NCBI GenBank assembly: GCA_002224055.1
Contig: AZLU01000033.1
Coordinates: forward strand, 1-64,000
Source of the DNA: Pezizomycotina sp. ARF18
Taxonomy: Eukaryota; Ascomycota
DNA length: 64,000 nucleotides
Direction: 5' to 3'
The notes beneath the pieces are model-generated. The model was not told the DNA's origin. It saw only the letters and a program-made list of their open reading frames with translations, and ran no database searches. This document shows, piece by piece, positions 27,039 through 38,163 of the stretch; the stretch's first letter is position 1, and every line of letters begins with the position of its first letter. The position numbers were made by a program, and so were the translations under genes.

Positions 27039-27610
27039 CCCCTTCTTTCACAAAACGATCACAGGCAATGATAACGCTAACAGCTTCACTGCCTCTCCTT
27101 TTTCCTGGCATTTTCCCTTTTTTTGCTTTTTCTCATCCCTGGTTTTCTTCCATTCATAGTAGCATTCAATATTCAATAAACATAGCATACCCTTGCGCAG
27201 ATTTTAGCTACTTATTGCGTCGGTTTTCAAAGGTCATGGAACGATGTGAAAAAAGAAGACAAAAAAAGTAAAGAAGCCCAGTAATAAGCCAAGCTTTAGC
27301 TATTTCTGTCTCGATAGGAGTATATTTGGGGGCGAGGTTTAGGGGGAAGAAGCTGGATCTGCTTGTTATCTTCCTTAAACAGGTAGCCTCTGGTAGTATC
27401 CGACCTTCATGCGACTGACGCCAACCTAACTATTCGTACCCTTGGAAGGGAAGGGGACTGCCTCAATTTTAACCTTTTTTAATTTTATTTTTAGGACCAG
27501 TGATCCCGTTGCAAGCTTCCCTCTCATGCAGTATTAACTTGCCGAATGGTACGATGGGAAGGGGGGGGGGGGGGGAAGGAAAGAAAAAAAGAAAAACAAT
27601 TCCCTCGAGC

Positions 27611-29777
27611 TCACGGCTCTGTAACGAGAAATCCTAATCCTACATTCACAAATTGAAGCGGCTTTACCTCCGCTCGTATGTCGGAGACAGCGAGAGATTT
27701 TTCTATTTTAAATATTGGAATCGACAGAGAGCCAATTCGGCAATGCGCGACAAGAAAGCTATATATCTCTATGGTAGCACTAGCGACTACTACCCTGGCG
27801 TCATCTCTCTCAATAATAATAAATGAGCCGCGTGGGCATGCAGAGAGGATTTTCTTGGCTATCGGACGTTCGGCGAGAAGGGGCGTCAAAGTTGCTCGAG
27901 CTCGTGGGAAAGGATTCAGGGAAAACAATGATAACAATACTAATAAAGGGACTGGGGCGAGCAAAGACGCACGGCAAGGCTGAACCTGCATAGGAAAAGG
28001 GCGGCCGCTGATTTGGGGATATCGCAGCACTTTCGTCAACTTTAATTTCTCCAAAGCCCACCGCTCCACTGCTTACCCTAAACGAAAGAGAAAGGCTAAT
28101 TTCAGGACCCTCAAAACTGACATTTTCTCTACCCCTCTACAAAATATGCAAAATGAGGCACGGCTAACAATTTATAAGGAAAAGCTGCAATAATCTATTT
28201 TTTATTTTTATTTCAATAAGCAAACATGGATACTACTAACTAGATAAAATATCTACTATTCAATAATGTATATATAGCGAGGTGTACATACTCCACACCG
28301 TACGCAGCGTAAAAAGTAAGTCGGACGCGTTCTTTTTATTTTCTTTTTTGCTGAATATATATATATATATGTCGTTAACAGCTTCTGCGACGAGCAGTGT
28401 TAAGACGATATAGTTATATTTTACTATGCCGTAGCTATACTGCAGATAGTACAAGTATACTCATATTGCCTGAGTGAGGTACCAGTGCCGAAAGGTTGTG
28501 CTTTTACCATATAAATTGCTGGCTATACCTTATTTTGTAGAAGGGGTAGAGAAAATGTCGGTTTTGAGGGTCTTGAAATTAGTCTTTCTCAAACGAAATG
28601 CCTTTTTGATGGTTTCGCTGATTATAGATGACCTTTCGACACCACGGTTGTTTCTTTCCCTGTCAAACCTTTCCGGACAATCCTATATTCCAAGAATCGA
28701 GGCTAGATAAGAAAATTAATTGCAATCGTCAATTAAACTGGATGCTTCCTTTCGCTTTTTATCTAAGCGCTCTCTAATAACCTTCTACGAGGCTTGTTTT
28801 AGCCTCTTGTTCTAAAATTATGATTTTTATCTGAATTGTTCTGATTCGATATTGATTAGATATCTCCTATTATTTATTATACGTTAGTAGGACAGAGCAA
28901 TATTCTTCGGGCTTTATAAGCACAACCTCTTTTACTCACTATAATTGATAATCGAGATCGCAAAAGAAAAAGGGAAAAATGAATTCGAAATGAATAAGGC
29001 AAACTGATGCGGCACTGTATTGATCTATAGCCTCCCCGTCTCTCTCTCTCTCTCTGGCTCTTTTTTCTTGATTGGATTTACAGTATTCTCTCGCCTTTTC
29101 CCGCCAACTCTCTTCCCTCAATAATAATTTTTCTCTACTTGCTAATAATCATATGATTCTCGGCACGAAGAGCTCCCAAACAAACGCCATCAACAAGGTA
29201 AGTTAATCGCTTTCCGATCAACAGACCCGTTACCTGCCCAATATTACCTGTTGTTGGCGAGCAAGGCGAGGTAATCACAGCGTAAAGTGGCAGGAACCAA
29301 CAATTGGATAGACGTCGATCTGTCATTTAAAAATGTCAGATCGATTTTGGAAAATGCCATCGCCGGTAACGTCGTAACGTCATTAAGTATTGCTTGCACG
29401 AGCGTGATCGATGAAATATGTTATCTTTTTAAGGAGCGAATTCATCTGCGTTTGAATGAATATGTCCGGCATTGGGCAAAGTCAGGCAAGATAATTGTTA
29501 TTGACAAAACCGGTAGATTGTCGGTGGAGCATCTGAATCGAAGGGAAGGTTCAGTTGCGGCTAGGTAAGCTGTTAAGCTCTACGGAACGCCTCCCGTTGT
29601 AGGGCTGTCTGACGCCATGGTGCTTTTGCTTTGCCAAGCACTCTTTCTTTCCTTCTTTTCCTTATACTTCGGGATGGAGGAATTCTATGGGGAAAAAAAC
29701 AGAGATCTGCTTTAAGCTACTTACACAAACCAAGCCAGTGCTCGTCAGAGACTAAGGGTAATTTACGTTTCTTTCTT

Positions 29778-29812
<35 letters not shown>

Positions 29813-29988
29813 CCAAGAAAGACGCTCTCGACTCCTTTAACTGGACGGCTGAATGTATATACCTCGAATTTCAAGAGCAAGGGAGCTCCTGGAAATGTTG
29901 CCTTCTTCGTTGAAGGGAGAATAATAAACAATTACCATGCTATCGGTTATTCTTTCGCTGCCGTTTCGTCATCAGAACTTACCGGACA
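27611..29988. other. 2.4 kb interval without a supportable gene
   Basis: Between 27611 and 28069 the DNA is less AT-rich and open on both strands (minus-strand frame of about 150 codons without an early ATG, plus-strand ATG frame of 101 codons at 27678), but neither protein resembles anything I know. From 28100 to 29900 there is AT-rich DNA with a TC microsatellite at 29039-29056 and a T run of about 33 at 29780-29812. An open frame at 29287-29568 has no ATG in it. A small unknown gene cannot be excluded in the first 450 bases. Confidence 0.4.
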
Positions 29989-30952
29989 ATGGCTCCAAAT
30001 TCCAAAATCACCTTCATTCGCCATGCCGAGGCGATGCACAATATTGACAGCGTAAAGAAACGCCCCATAGTCCTTATACTAACATGTCAATTGCTTCAAG
30101 GCCTTTGCCAAAACTTGTAGCAGTACGCTAACGGGTATTCAAAATTGCATGCGTGATTCCACGATACGCAGGACTGGACAATTCACGACCCAACGCTCTC
30201 TCCGAAGGGAGAAGAGCAGGTGAAGACTCTCCTCGTCGAAAAATTCCGTACTGGATATCCTTTTTTTAAAAAGGCCGAGCTCATGGTCGTGTCGCCGATG
30301 GTCAGGACGTTGCAAACGGCCCTGCTGGGGTTTGGAACGGAAATAAATAACAAAGATTTCCGCGTCTCGATAGTACCGCAGTTTCAGGGTAGGCACTGGA
30401 TATCTTGACAATATACACAGACAAGATACATTTTTATATGACATATATACTAAAAAAATTCCTTTTCGAACAGAAACTTCATGCAACCTATGCGACGTCG
30501 GATCTCCGGCCGATGTGCTGTCGAAGCGGTTCCCGCAGTTCACCTACGAGCTCTTGGGGACGATAGCTACCTCAAGAAAGACGAAGGCTTTTATGCGCCG
30601 GCGAACTTGGTGGATCGTGCCACGTGGGTGCGGGAGTGGCTGTATAAGCGACCTGAAGAGTATATCGTCGTGGTATGCCCCAAAGCAGGAAGAAGAGCTG
30701 CAGCATAGCGAATTAACAGCTAATTCAAAGTTTTAATATTAGGTGACGCACTCTGTTTCTTACGGCATATAACCCCGCACGATTTCCCTCCCGGAAGTAA
30801 TCGCGACCACTACGAAAACTGCGAATTTCGAGAGTTCGAGTTTGCGGAAGATCCTCGGAATACCGACCTCGGAGGACCGTATAAGCTCGTGGAGACAGAT
30901 TGGTCGAAGGAACTTCGAAAAAAAAAAAATCGAGGCTGATAGTGTAAAGTAA
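29989..30952 (+). CDS. histidine phosphatase superfamily (phosphoglycerate-mutase-like) protein
   Basis: Phosphatase of the RHG/PGAM fold with a phospho-histidine mechanism. The start MAPNSKITFIRHAEAMHNID holds the RHA form of the catalytic motif. An intron ends near 30172 with GCAG, and the next exon encodes DWTIHDPTLSPKGEEQV, then KKAELMVVSPMVRTLQTALL, the second arginine block. After an intron at about 30388-30473 come ETSCNLCDVGSPADVLSKRF and then DEGFYAPANLVDRATWVREW. The second catalytic His is rebuilt across a further intron: EEYIVV|GTATGC...TTAG|GTG ACG CAC gives VVTHS. A short C-terminal tail with an A run ends at the stop near 30952. Pezizomycotina have many of these genes and the substrate is not known. 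Converges on the gamma-tubulin complex gene. Confidence 0.87.
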
Positions 30953-31635
30953 TTAAATCGACAACGATATGGTGGGAGGTCTGCGATTGGGCATTTTGTT
31001 GCAAACGTACTAAGGTCTTCTCGTTTTACTTTATTATTCTCCAAGCTCTAGAGAGAACAGCAGCCCCTCCGCCTATGCAATTGCAACCTCTTTCCACTAA
31101 GATTCGACTTCGTGAGGTGATTTTGTATAAATTTAGCTTGAGCATGTATATATTACTGGCATCAGCCAACGTTTCGCTTCTTAAACTCAAGCCAAGGGAG
31201 TTCTCTAGCCTGAGAGACTCCTCGAAGGAGAAATTAAGATACCTAGGGAATCTGTAGACCTAATCAGCAGGTTAACACGGGCTAGTATACTATTGATACT
31301 TTGAGGAAATTGACCTCAATCATTTAGAGATAACTAGCTGAGCGGGTTTCTCTCATAAGCTGGCAAGCAAAGTCAAATGTTTCGACATAATTTATCTACT
31401 AGTGCATCGCAGTACACACTATACATGTAGTAAAAGCTCATCTCCGTTTCCCTAGCCTGGGCACGTGATCCCCCCCGGGGCGCGGGGGTGTTCCAAGTAA
31501 TTAAATCGCAACGTGGTGAAGGTTTTATCTAGGGGTGTTTCGCATCTTGCTGGCAATATGTATGATTTGGTAAATTCAGGGTATAGGTATAAACTACTCG
31601 ACTAGTATACGGGTATATACATAAAACGGCACGTA
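30953..31635. other. convergent 3' intergenic with a GC-rich patch
   Basis: Lies between two convergent genes. Mostly AT-rich, but it has a GC patch at 31455-31495 that starts with CACGTGAT and runs into C and G tracts. No open frame of note. Confidence 0.5.
31462..31469 (-). promoter_or_regulatory. E-box-like ATCACGTG
   Basis: Matches RTCACGTG on the minus strand, but it lies between two gene 3' ends. A promoter role is therefore doubtful unless an unannotated transcript starts here. Confidence 0.25.
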
Positions 31636-34600
31636 TCACTTAGAACTGCTGCGCACGTTTGCATAGTACGGCGTCATATCTAGCTTGACGAGCAGCTGTC
31701 CCAACATTCCGCCTTCCTCCGAGTCCGTACTGCGGTACAGGGCATCTCCTTCTTTACTCTCGAAGTCCGTCTTGGAGCTCGAACGGGCGTCGCCGTAACC
31801 ACGCTTCTCGCTTAGGCCGCGACACACGTTAATGAAAATCGCCACTTTTTTGCGGAACTTTTGGTGCAGCTCTTCGAGGAACCCGTCTTCGTACTTTCCC
31901 ATCTCTGCCATGATACCGGAATTCATGTCTTTGATGTACCGCGCAAACGTTAGCACGGAGCTGAATATATCTTCCAGCACCTTCATAACGGGTTGCTGCC
32001 GTTTCCGCGAGAGGGTGGCGAAGAGCATCTGGTCCAGCGCGCGCTCGTGGTAATCCATCACCGCTCCCAGTCCCTCGCAATCACCGTCACCGAGCCTTGC
32101 CTGCTCCTCGATTTCCTCCATCTTGCCCTCAAATTTATCCCACGTCACGGCCACGCCGGTCTCGAAAAAGTACTGAACCACATTCGTAACGAAATGGTGC
32201 GCTTCTATGCGGAATTTCATCGTGAGCAGTCTTGCGGCGGCGAGACGCGAGTGCCAATGCTCTTAAACATTGTATTCACGACAAAGAGCATGCGGGTCAA
32301 CCGTAAGAGGAGTTTAAACAGGCGGTCGTACTTGTATAGCGCCCTAGGATTGACGACCGTATCTATCGGGGCTGGCGGCTTGTACTGTATCCTTAAAAAG
32401 TCTAGGGCGGTGATCGAATCCGCATCCATGCAGGCTTGTAGCTCCTCCTCGGACATATCGCGTACCGTAAAGCTGAGCCCTCCAGGTAGGTCCTTTTCGT
32501 GCCGGTAGTGTTGGTGATGAGCACCATCCTTGCCATCGCCGTGATAGCATTCTGACAATATCCCCATGAGCGCAAGCTGCAGCTCCGAAGACGCCGGTGG
32601 CCAAGTATCTCGGCTCCCTAGCTTCAATCCCATTGTACCTCCGGAAAATCCTGCGCCAGCGTGACGATCTGCTGTCTCAAGTTCATCGTCAAAGAGAGCG
32701 TGCGACAGCCTTGAAATAAACACACCGTCGCCTAGCAATTGGAACCGCCGAAGCACGAAGAAGTGATGCCTTATCCTGTGCTCGTCGAACATCATTTCAT
32801 CGTGGCCTTGTTTACCAGCCGGGCCTGCGCTGCGAGTATATTCGCAAAGGATAGCATAGGCGTTAAGGAGAGAGGAGGAGCATAAGATGCCGCTGGATTT
32901 TGCGGGTTCTCCTTCGAAATCATTTGGAGCACAACCTCTTCAAGATTTTCTCCAACACTGGATTTTACGTAAGAAAGCTCAGAGTACGAAAGAGGCTGAT
33001 TCATTTGGGAGATCGAGGAGGTAAATGCTGCGGCAATCTCGTCCTTGCTCTTCCCAAAGACGTCAAACTCGCCTGCCAATTGATATCCGGGCGTAGAACG
33101 CGGGAAAATATAGTCTTGCAGACGTTTGGTATAAGTCTTGATAGCCGCTCTGACGCTCTTCTCGTATTCCACGGCTTTGGACTGAAGACTAGAATTTAAA
33201 TTTAGAACGCGAAACTCCATCACAAATTGCACAAGCAATGGTTTCTCTTTCACTTACGCCTCTAGATCCTCCCAAGAGAACTTCCATTGCAGCTTTGGCG
33301 CTTCTACCGTCGCTGCGCAGCGAGAAACTGGGTGATTGGGGTGAAACTTCTTAAGCAGATCCAGTGCCATTCCTGTCACAAAAACCGTTTGCACCGACTC
33401 GGGAGTAAGAAACGCAGGCACACGATTCCAATCAACGCCCTAGATAAGGCTTTCAGTAGATGCTCATGGTCTCACCGTCAGGTCGTAAAACGGACAAGGG
33501 TCTTACCATAATAGGTTCCGCATCTTCGTCCTCTTCATCCTTATCTTCAAGGATAACGAAGAAATCCTCATCTAGCACGGCCTCCATAGAATCAAACCTC
33601 AACAACCCTATGTATCCAGATAATTTTTCTAACCAGGGGTCACTAAGCCTTGCCAGGACAGTGAGTAATAACGGGCGGAGCCAGCTGCTACGATGCTCAA
33701 GCTGCTGTACCAGATCGAACGCCTTCGAGAGGAGCTCGGAGGTACTTTAATACCCACAAGTCTTTCAACTATGCGAACCATGCAGTCTAACACCAAGGCT
33801 GGTTGATTAAGGCTATCTAATAGTTGTATGATGCTCACGACTGAGCGGAAAGGTATCGCAAGATGCCGGTACACTGCCCCCACGACCGCAGAGACACATT
33901 GAGCCAGAGCGACGATCGCAGGGTTTGGTGTTCTGATGCCATGCGAAACCGAGTGTCAATACGGCGTTACTTTTGGGGCACAAAATAAAGTCACTTACAT
34001 GCTACTCGAGTAAACGGATTCTGTGAAGCGCTGTAGAATTTTAATGTCCCTGCCGCATTTCTTGAACAAAGATATGATGCTATAGGCGTATATTAGACTT
34101 TATGAACCAAAAAGAATGAGGAAAAGAGGGGAAAGATGAACCTTTTGCAAGTACCAACGGTAGTTCCTGTAGTACGGATGTTTTCTTTTGTCATCTCAAA
34201 GTCATAGCGTTCTTCGTTGAATTGGAAGAGGATCGAATTTCGACCGACAGCGAGATACAAAAGGCACTATCCAAAAGCAAGGGTCAGTATGACAGGAAGA
34301 CTCCAAGATCGTTTAATGTAGACGTACGTAGGCGAATACGTCTGTCCTTAGCACATTACCCGCTTCGTCAGGAGACTCTGCATTGTTGAGGTGATCCTCT
34401 AGAGCGGCATCGAAGGCGTCAGGCATTGCTTCCGTGATGAATGGATTTGAAGGTTCTCCGGTCTCAAGGCCAAGGAATCTATCCCAGGTCAGGAATATCG
34501 GCTGTGTTAGGAGTCAGTCAACCGGCAATGCTTCTTCGCCTATGAAGTACACCAAAGGAGTCTAGAGTTTACCTTCTCGGTGGGTTCGATGGAAACAGGG

Positions 34601-34991
34601 TCTAGCCAAATATCCGCGGCCTCACTAGCGCTTGGAGAGGACTCGCTTGCCTCAACTTGCTCGACATGAACCGCAGGGCTTATCTTTTCGGCTTTGGTCC
34701 TAAAGGGCAGCTTGAACGGATTTTCTCTAAACAACGAAGGGAGATCTTCTGGCAACTGGGATGTATATGTTCTATCGATGGCGTAATCTATTTTTAAGCT
34801 GGTTAGCGTGTATCGCGGGAGAGTAAGGAAACATGGCGGACTCGAAGTATTGAACCATTGACGTTGAAATTTTTAAAAATAGAGCATATCTCTTCTTCCG
34901 CTGGGGCAGCAGTTCGGAGCTGCTCTAGCTCCCAGAATTCATCCGACCACATAAATGGCTCTGCATCTTCTGGCTTGGATATCTCGAACAT
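31636..34991 (-). CDS. gamma-tubulin complex component, GCP5/GCP6-like (Spc97/Spc98 family)
   Basis: Microtubule-nucleation scaffold at the spindle pole body. The start MFEISKPEDAEPFMWSDEFW is followed by an acidic, Pro-rich N-terminal part. The GRIP-type core is recognisable near 32790-33250 (VQFVMEFRVLNLNSSLQSKA), then HRIRHHFFVLRRFQLLGDGV, with FISRLSHALFDDEL and RDTWPPASSELQLALMGILS. The C-terminal gamma-tubulin-binding part follows: LFVVNTMFKSIGTRV, KFRIEAHHFVTNVVQYFFET, VMDYHERALDQMLFATLSRK and FSSVLTFARYIKDMN. The end is YYANVRSSSK with the stop at 31636. The F-x-x-L-R/K-R-x-x-L-L-G-D-G block is the family signature. About eight short introns. The exact paralogue (GCP5 or GCP6) is my inference from the divergent N-terminus and length (about 900 aa). 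Divergent from EAF7 across 531 bp. Confidence 0.82.
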
Positions 34992-35522
34992 GTTGCCAAC
35001 CTATCATAGGGGAACGAGGTCCAGCTATGGATGTCTCGTGTTCAACTGTCGGCCAATTAGCGATCTCCGAACTTTAGCACTATGGTATAGTTTGTATATT
35101 CATTATCGCGTGTCGTCGCGATACTTTGTAACTTATTAACAATACTTAAGTAGGGACTGGAGTCTAGAAGCTGCCGCGTTCTTCAAGTTTTGACAATACC
35201 ACCAGGTACCTAGGTGCCTTTATCAAGGAGGAAGCGAATAATCCTCGCTGCGTGTCGGACAAAACATTATTGAGTCTTTAACATTATTATTATTCGCTAA
35301 ATTGCTTTTTTCTTTTTCTCGCCCGCAAATAAAAAAAAATCAGCCGCGGCGGCTCTTTCTCCAAACACGAAAAACAGAACCTTAGCTGCTAGTAACGAAT
35401 TTTATTGTGGCAGAACAAAAATACCAGCCATGCCATGAACAACAATCTCCTTATCACCACTATTCTTCGATTGCGCTTTATTCTTCCTAACGGGCAATCT
35501 TTCCCAAACAAAATACACAAAC
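34992..35522. promoter_or_regulatory. divergent promoter of the gamma-tubulin complex gene and EAF7
   Basis: The start codons are 531 bp apart in opposite directions, so both promoters share this interval. It is AT-rich with short A and T runs (35310-35340). No clear TATA box. Confidence 0.55.
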
Positions 35523-36393
35523 ATGCCTCCGAGGAAGAAAGGCGCAATTACAGCTGCGACAGCGCGCAAGAATGCAGCTCATTCGTCCGCCGACAACGAA
35601 GCGCCCAGTCCTCCTACGATACCCGTCCTCGTTCCCGATCTCTGGACGGACGAACAAGAGAGCACATTATTTAAGGCTATAATAAGATGGAAACCTGCAG
35701 GTAAGCATGCCAGCTCCTTTTTTCTTCGCAATCTCAGAAGCTGACATCGTAAATAACTGTTTTGCTCCAGGAATGCACAAGCACTTCAGGATGTTAGCCA
35801 TTGCGCAGCTTATGAAGCACCATGGCGTTGCGGATACGCACACGAACATCCCGGGTATCTGGAAGAAGCTCGAAACACTTTACAATTTGGATGGAATTGA
35901 CGAACAGGTACGCTTGTGGAGTTGGCTTTTTCTTTTTTTCGACCACTGGGATACCTTGTTTGCGCGCCCTGGCTCCTATAAACATCTATTCAGCGTAATC
36001 AATGATATCCAAACACTTTTTTCTTTCTTTCTCTCTCTAACGATTCAAAACCGGTCAACATTGAACAGGAAGAAGCACCAGACGAAGGAAGCGATTCGCC
36101 ATTGATACTTGATTTCGACCTCCCTTATCTACAATATGGAGAACTCATGGAGCAGAAAGCATTAAATCCAGATAGCGCGCCCGAATCGGAGCATGAAATT
36201 GAAACGGGGAAGGCCGAAGAGGAAGTTGAGGATGAAGAAGAGGACGAGGATGAAGATGAAGATGAGATGAGGAGGAAGAAGAGGAAGACGAAGAGGAAGA
36301 CGAGGAAGAAGGTTCTTCGGTGAAGAGGAAGGCGAGGAAACCGCGGAAGATGACGACGAGGATGAAAACAATGAGGCGGAAGATGAGGAGGAA

Positions 36394-36425
<32 letters not shown>

Positions 36426-36845
36426 AGCAGACGGAAAGGGCGGTATGATTGACAGGCTTCGTATTCAATATTTGAAGGCAGATAATAGTTCAAGTACTAA
36501 CTCAACACATATAGGCTCATCCAAACGTAAAAAGACGAAAAAGCGGGGCCGACCGCCCGGCGCAAATACCAAACCCGCATCATCCAAAACACGTCGCGGC
36601 AGGCCGTTAAAGTCTCAAAAAACCCCGGAGGTGGACGACAGCGAAGAACAAGAGGAAGCGAGGCTGATGAGAGCACTACGGCTGCTGACTCGCCAGAATC
36701 AAGGACGCGAAGATCGCGTTCGGCTGCATCCACCACGAAAGGGTCCGCCACGACAGCTGCGACGACAACTAAAAAGAAGAATACCGCAACCAAAGGAACG
36801 AAAGCTGGAGGGAAGGATGTTAGAAGGAGCACTAGAAATAAATAA
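35523..36845 (+). CDS. EAF7: NuA4 histone acetyltransferase subunit Eaf7 (CT20/MRGBP family)
   Basis: Subunit of the NuA4 acetyltransferase complex, working with Eaf5 and Eaf3 in chromatin and transcription. The start MPPRKKGAITAATARKNAAH leads into VPDLWTDEQESTLFKAIIRW. The first intron (about 35701-35770) splits G|GA to give KPAGMHKHFRMLAIAQLMKH, followed by ADTHTNIPGIWKKLETLYNL and DGIDEQ. A second intron (about 35909-36068) precedes EEAPDEGSDSPLILDFDLPY. This is the CT20 domain, ending with ELMEQKALNPDSAPESE. Then comes a very long Glu/Asp tract (36200-36430) coded by GAN repeats, a basic KRKKTKKRGRPPG AT-hook-like segment and a Lys/Thr-rich tail ending RRSTRNK with the stop at 36843-36845. 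Frame slips lie in the acidic repeat and near 36690. The A run of about 36 right after the stop (36852-36887) is genomic. Confidence 0.88.
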
Positions 36846-36847
36846 GA

Positions 36848-36888
<41 letters not shown>

Positions 36889-38163
36889 ATAAATGCTAAA
36901 ATGTTTATCAAACGGTTATTGATCCTGCGGCCCGAAGCCGGATGCAGCCGACCTCAATTTTGCCGACGAAGTAAATAGATATAAATCATATCACTCTGGC
37001 TTTTTTTTTTCGCCACTGTACAATATTGTTTCTCCCTGCATCAGCGCTGTCTTTGAATTGCATTGGAGTTAGAAGATTTAGCCTCCCCTAGGATCCAAAC
37101 GGTAGAAACGTCTATTTAAACGAAAACAAGTAATTACTTGCTTCTCCCCCACATTTGCTGTTCGAATTGTTTCGTGGAGAAGATTCATGAGAACAGCTGG
37201 TTATAGTTCTTTTGGTCGCGAATCTGCTTGGCCACGGTGCGCTAAGGATTTTATCCCCCGGGCCAGGGTACGGCTGCTTCCCCATGAATTTTCTTGTACA
37301 ACTTCCGGCGGAAGATATGACACACCACTTACTTGAGAGTATCAACAAGGGTTCAAAGTCTTATTCCTTTTCATACTTCCTTGAAAGTAGCATTCCCGCA
37401 CCAACGGAAGTCCGAAATCAGGAACGTCCCATTTCCATTGCGGCGGGATTTTACGATACTCAGTTCTAAAGAAGAAAAAAAAAGGCAGTCATACTGACCA
37501 CTTTGTTTATTCCGATAATTATATCCAGGAAGGAGAGACATATACATAATTATCCGTTAGTCCTGTTCCATCCGAGAGCTGCCTTCTTCTTATCTATATT
37601 TCCATCTCTCGCAAAATCCCCGCTCCGTCTTCACTCCAACGAGCGAAAAGAAAAACAGTAGAAGCAGAAATAACAACAGACAGTCTCAATCCCCTATTTC
37701 GAGGCATTGAATATCCTCCTTTTTTTTTTTTTTTTTTTTTATCGCTTTGCTGTTCTGTCTGCTTCTTTCTACCGGCGACAAACCCCCGCTCTTTAAGTTC
37801 GGTCTAATTGGAGAGATCCCTTCTTCCCGTCAAACCCCACCTCGTTTCGAAAATCGATTTTCCTTTCAAACCTGGTTTCTGCTCTCATTACTATACAAAA
37901 TTATTTCACTCTTCTTTCTATTAGTATTTTATTTTGGAAGCTCGAGCTTCGTCAGGCACACAGATTTTTTCTTCCTTTCCCAGGAATAGGGCTATCTTGC
38001 TAGACGGTACAAAGGAGACCTTGCCCTTTCATCGACCATTCCCCGTCCGTTGTGGTGGTCGCGCTAACAAACACGCCAATTCTCATCTCAATTTTCGTCC
38101 TGTCGCAAGGAAGTTTTTTTTTTTTTTTTTTTGGGTTAATCGGAAGTTAGGTTTGAATCCCCA
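36846..38163. other. intergenic upstream of carnitine acetyltransferase
   Basis: Begins with an A run of about 36 at 36852-36887 next to the EAF7 stop, then 3' flank. From 37560 the DNA becomes C/T-rich, typical of an upstream leader or promoter, with T runs at 37720-37740 and 38115-38132. No further gene seen. Confidence 0.5.

Larger units (their letters stand above)
25786..27610. promoter_or_regulatory. GFA1 upstream region and leader
   Basis: A 1.8 kb gene-free interval. A minus-strand TATATAAG at 26738-26745 is the best core promoter, which would give a GFA1 leader of roughly 900 nt. A GTAAGT donor on the minus strand near 26392-26400 suggests a leader intron. Further left-to-right features are a CA/TA microsatellite at 27006-27038 and a G run of 15 at 27561-27575. 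No protein gene is supportable. Confidence 0.45.

Noticed and set aside
29150-29600. Possible gene with ATG at about 29152, a GTAAGT donor and an open frame at 29287-29568
   Set aside because: The nearest acceptor would give a 27-nt intron, the downstream open frame has no ATG, joined frames hit stops, and nothing resembles a known family.
36125-36493. Minus-strand Ser/Arg/Phe-rich open frames opposite EAF7
   Set aside because: They are the antisense of the GAN acidic repeat in EAF7.
36852-36887. A run of about 36 right after the EAF7 stop, which could mean a retro-inserted cDNA
   Set aside because: EAF7 still has its introns and there is no target-site duplication. Long A/T runs are common throughout the window.
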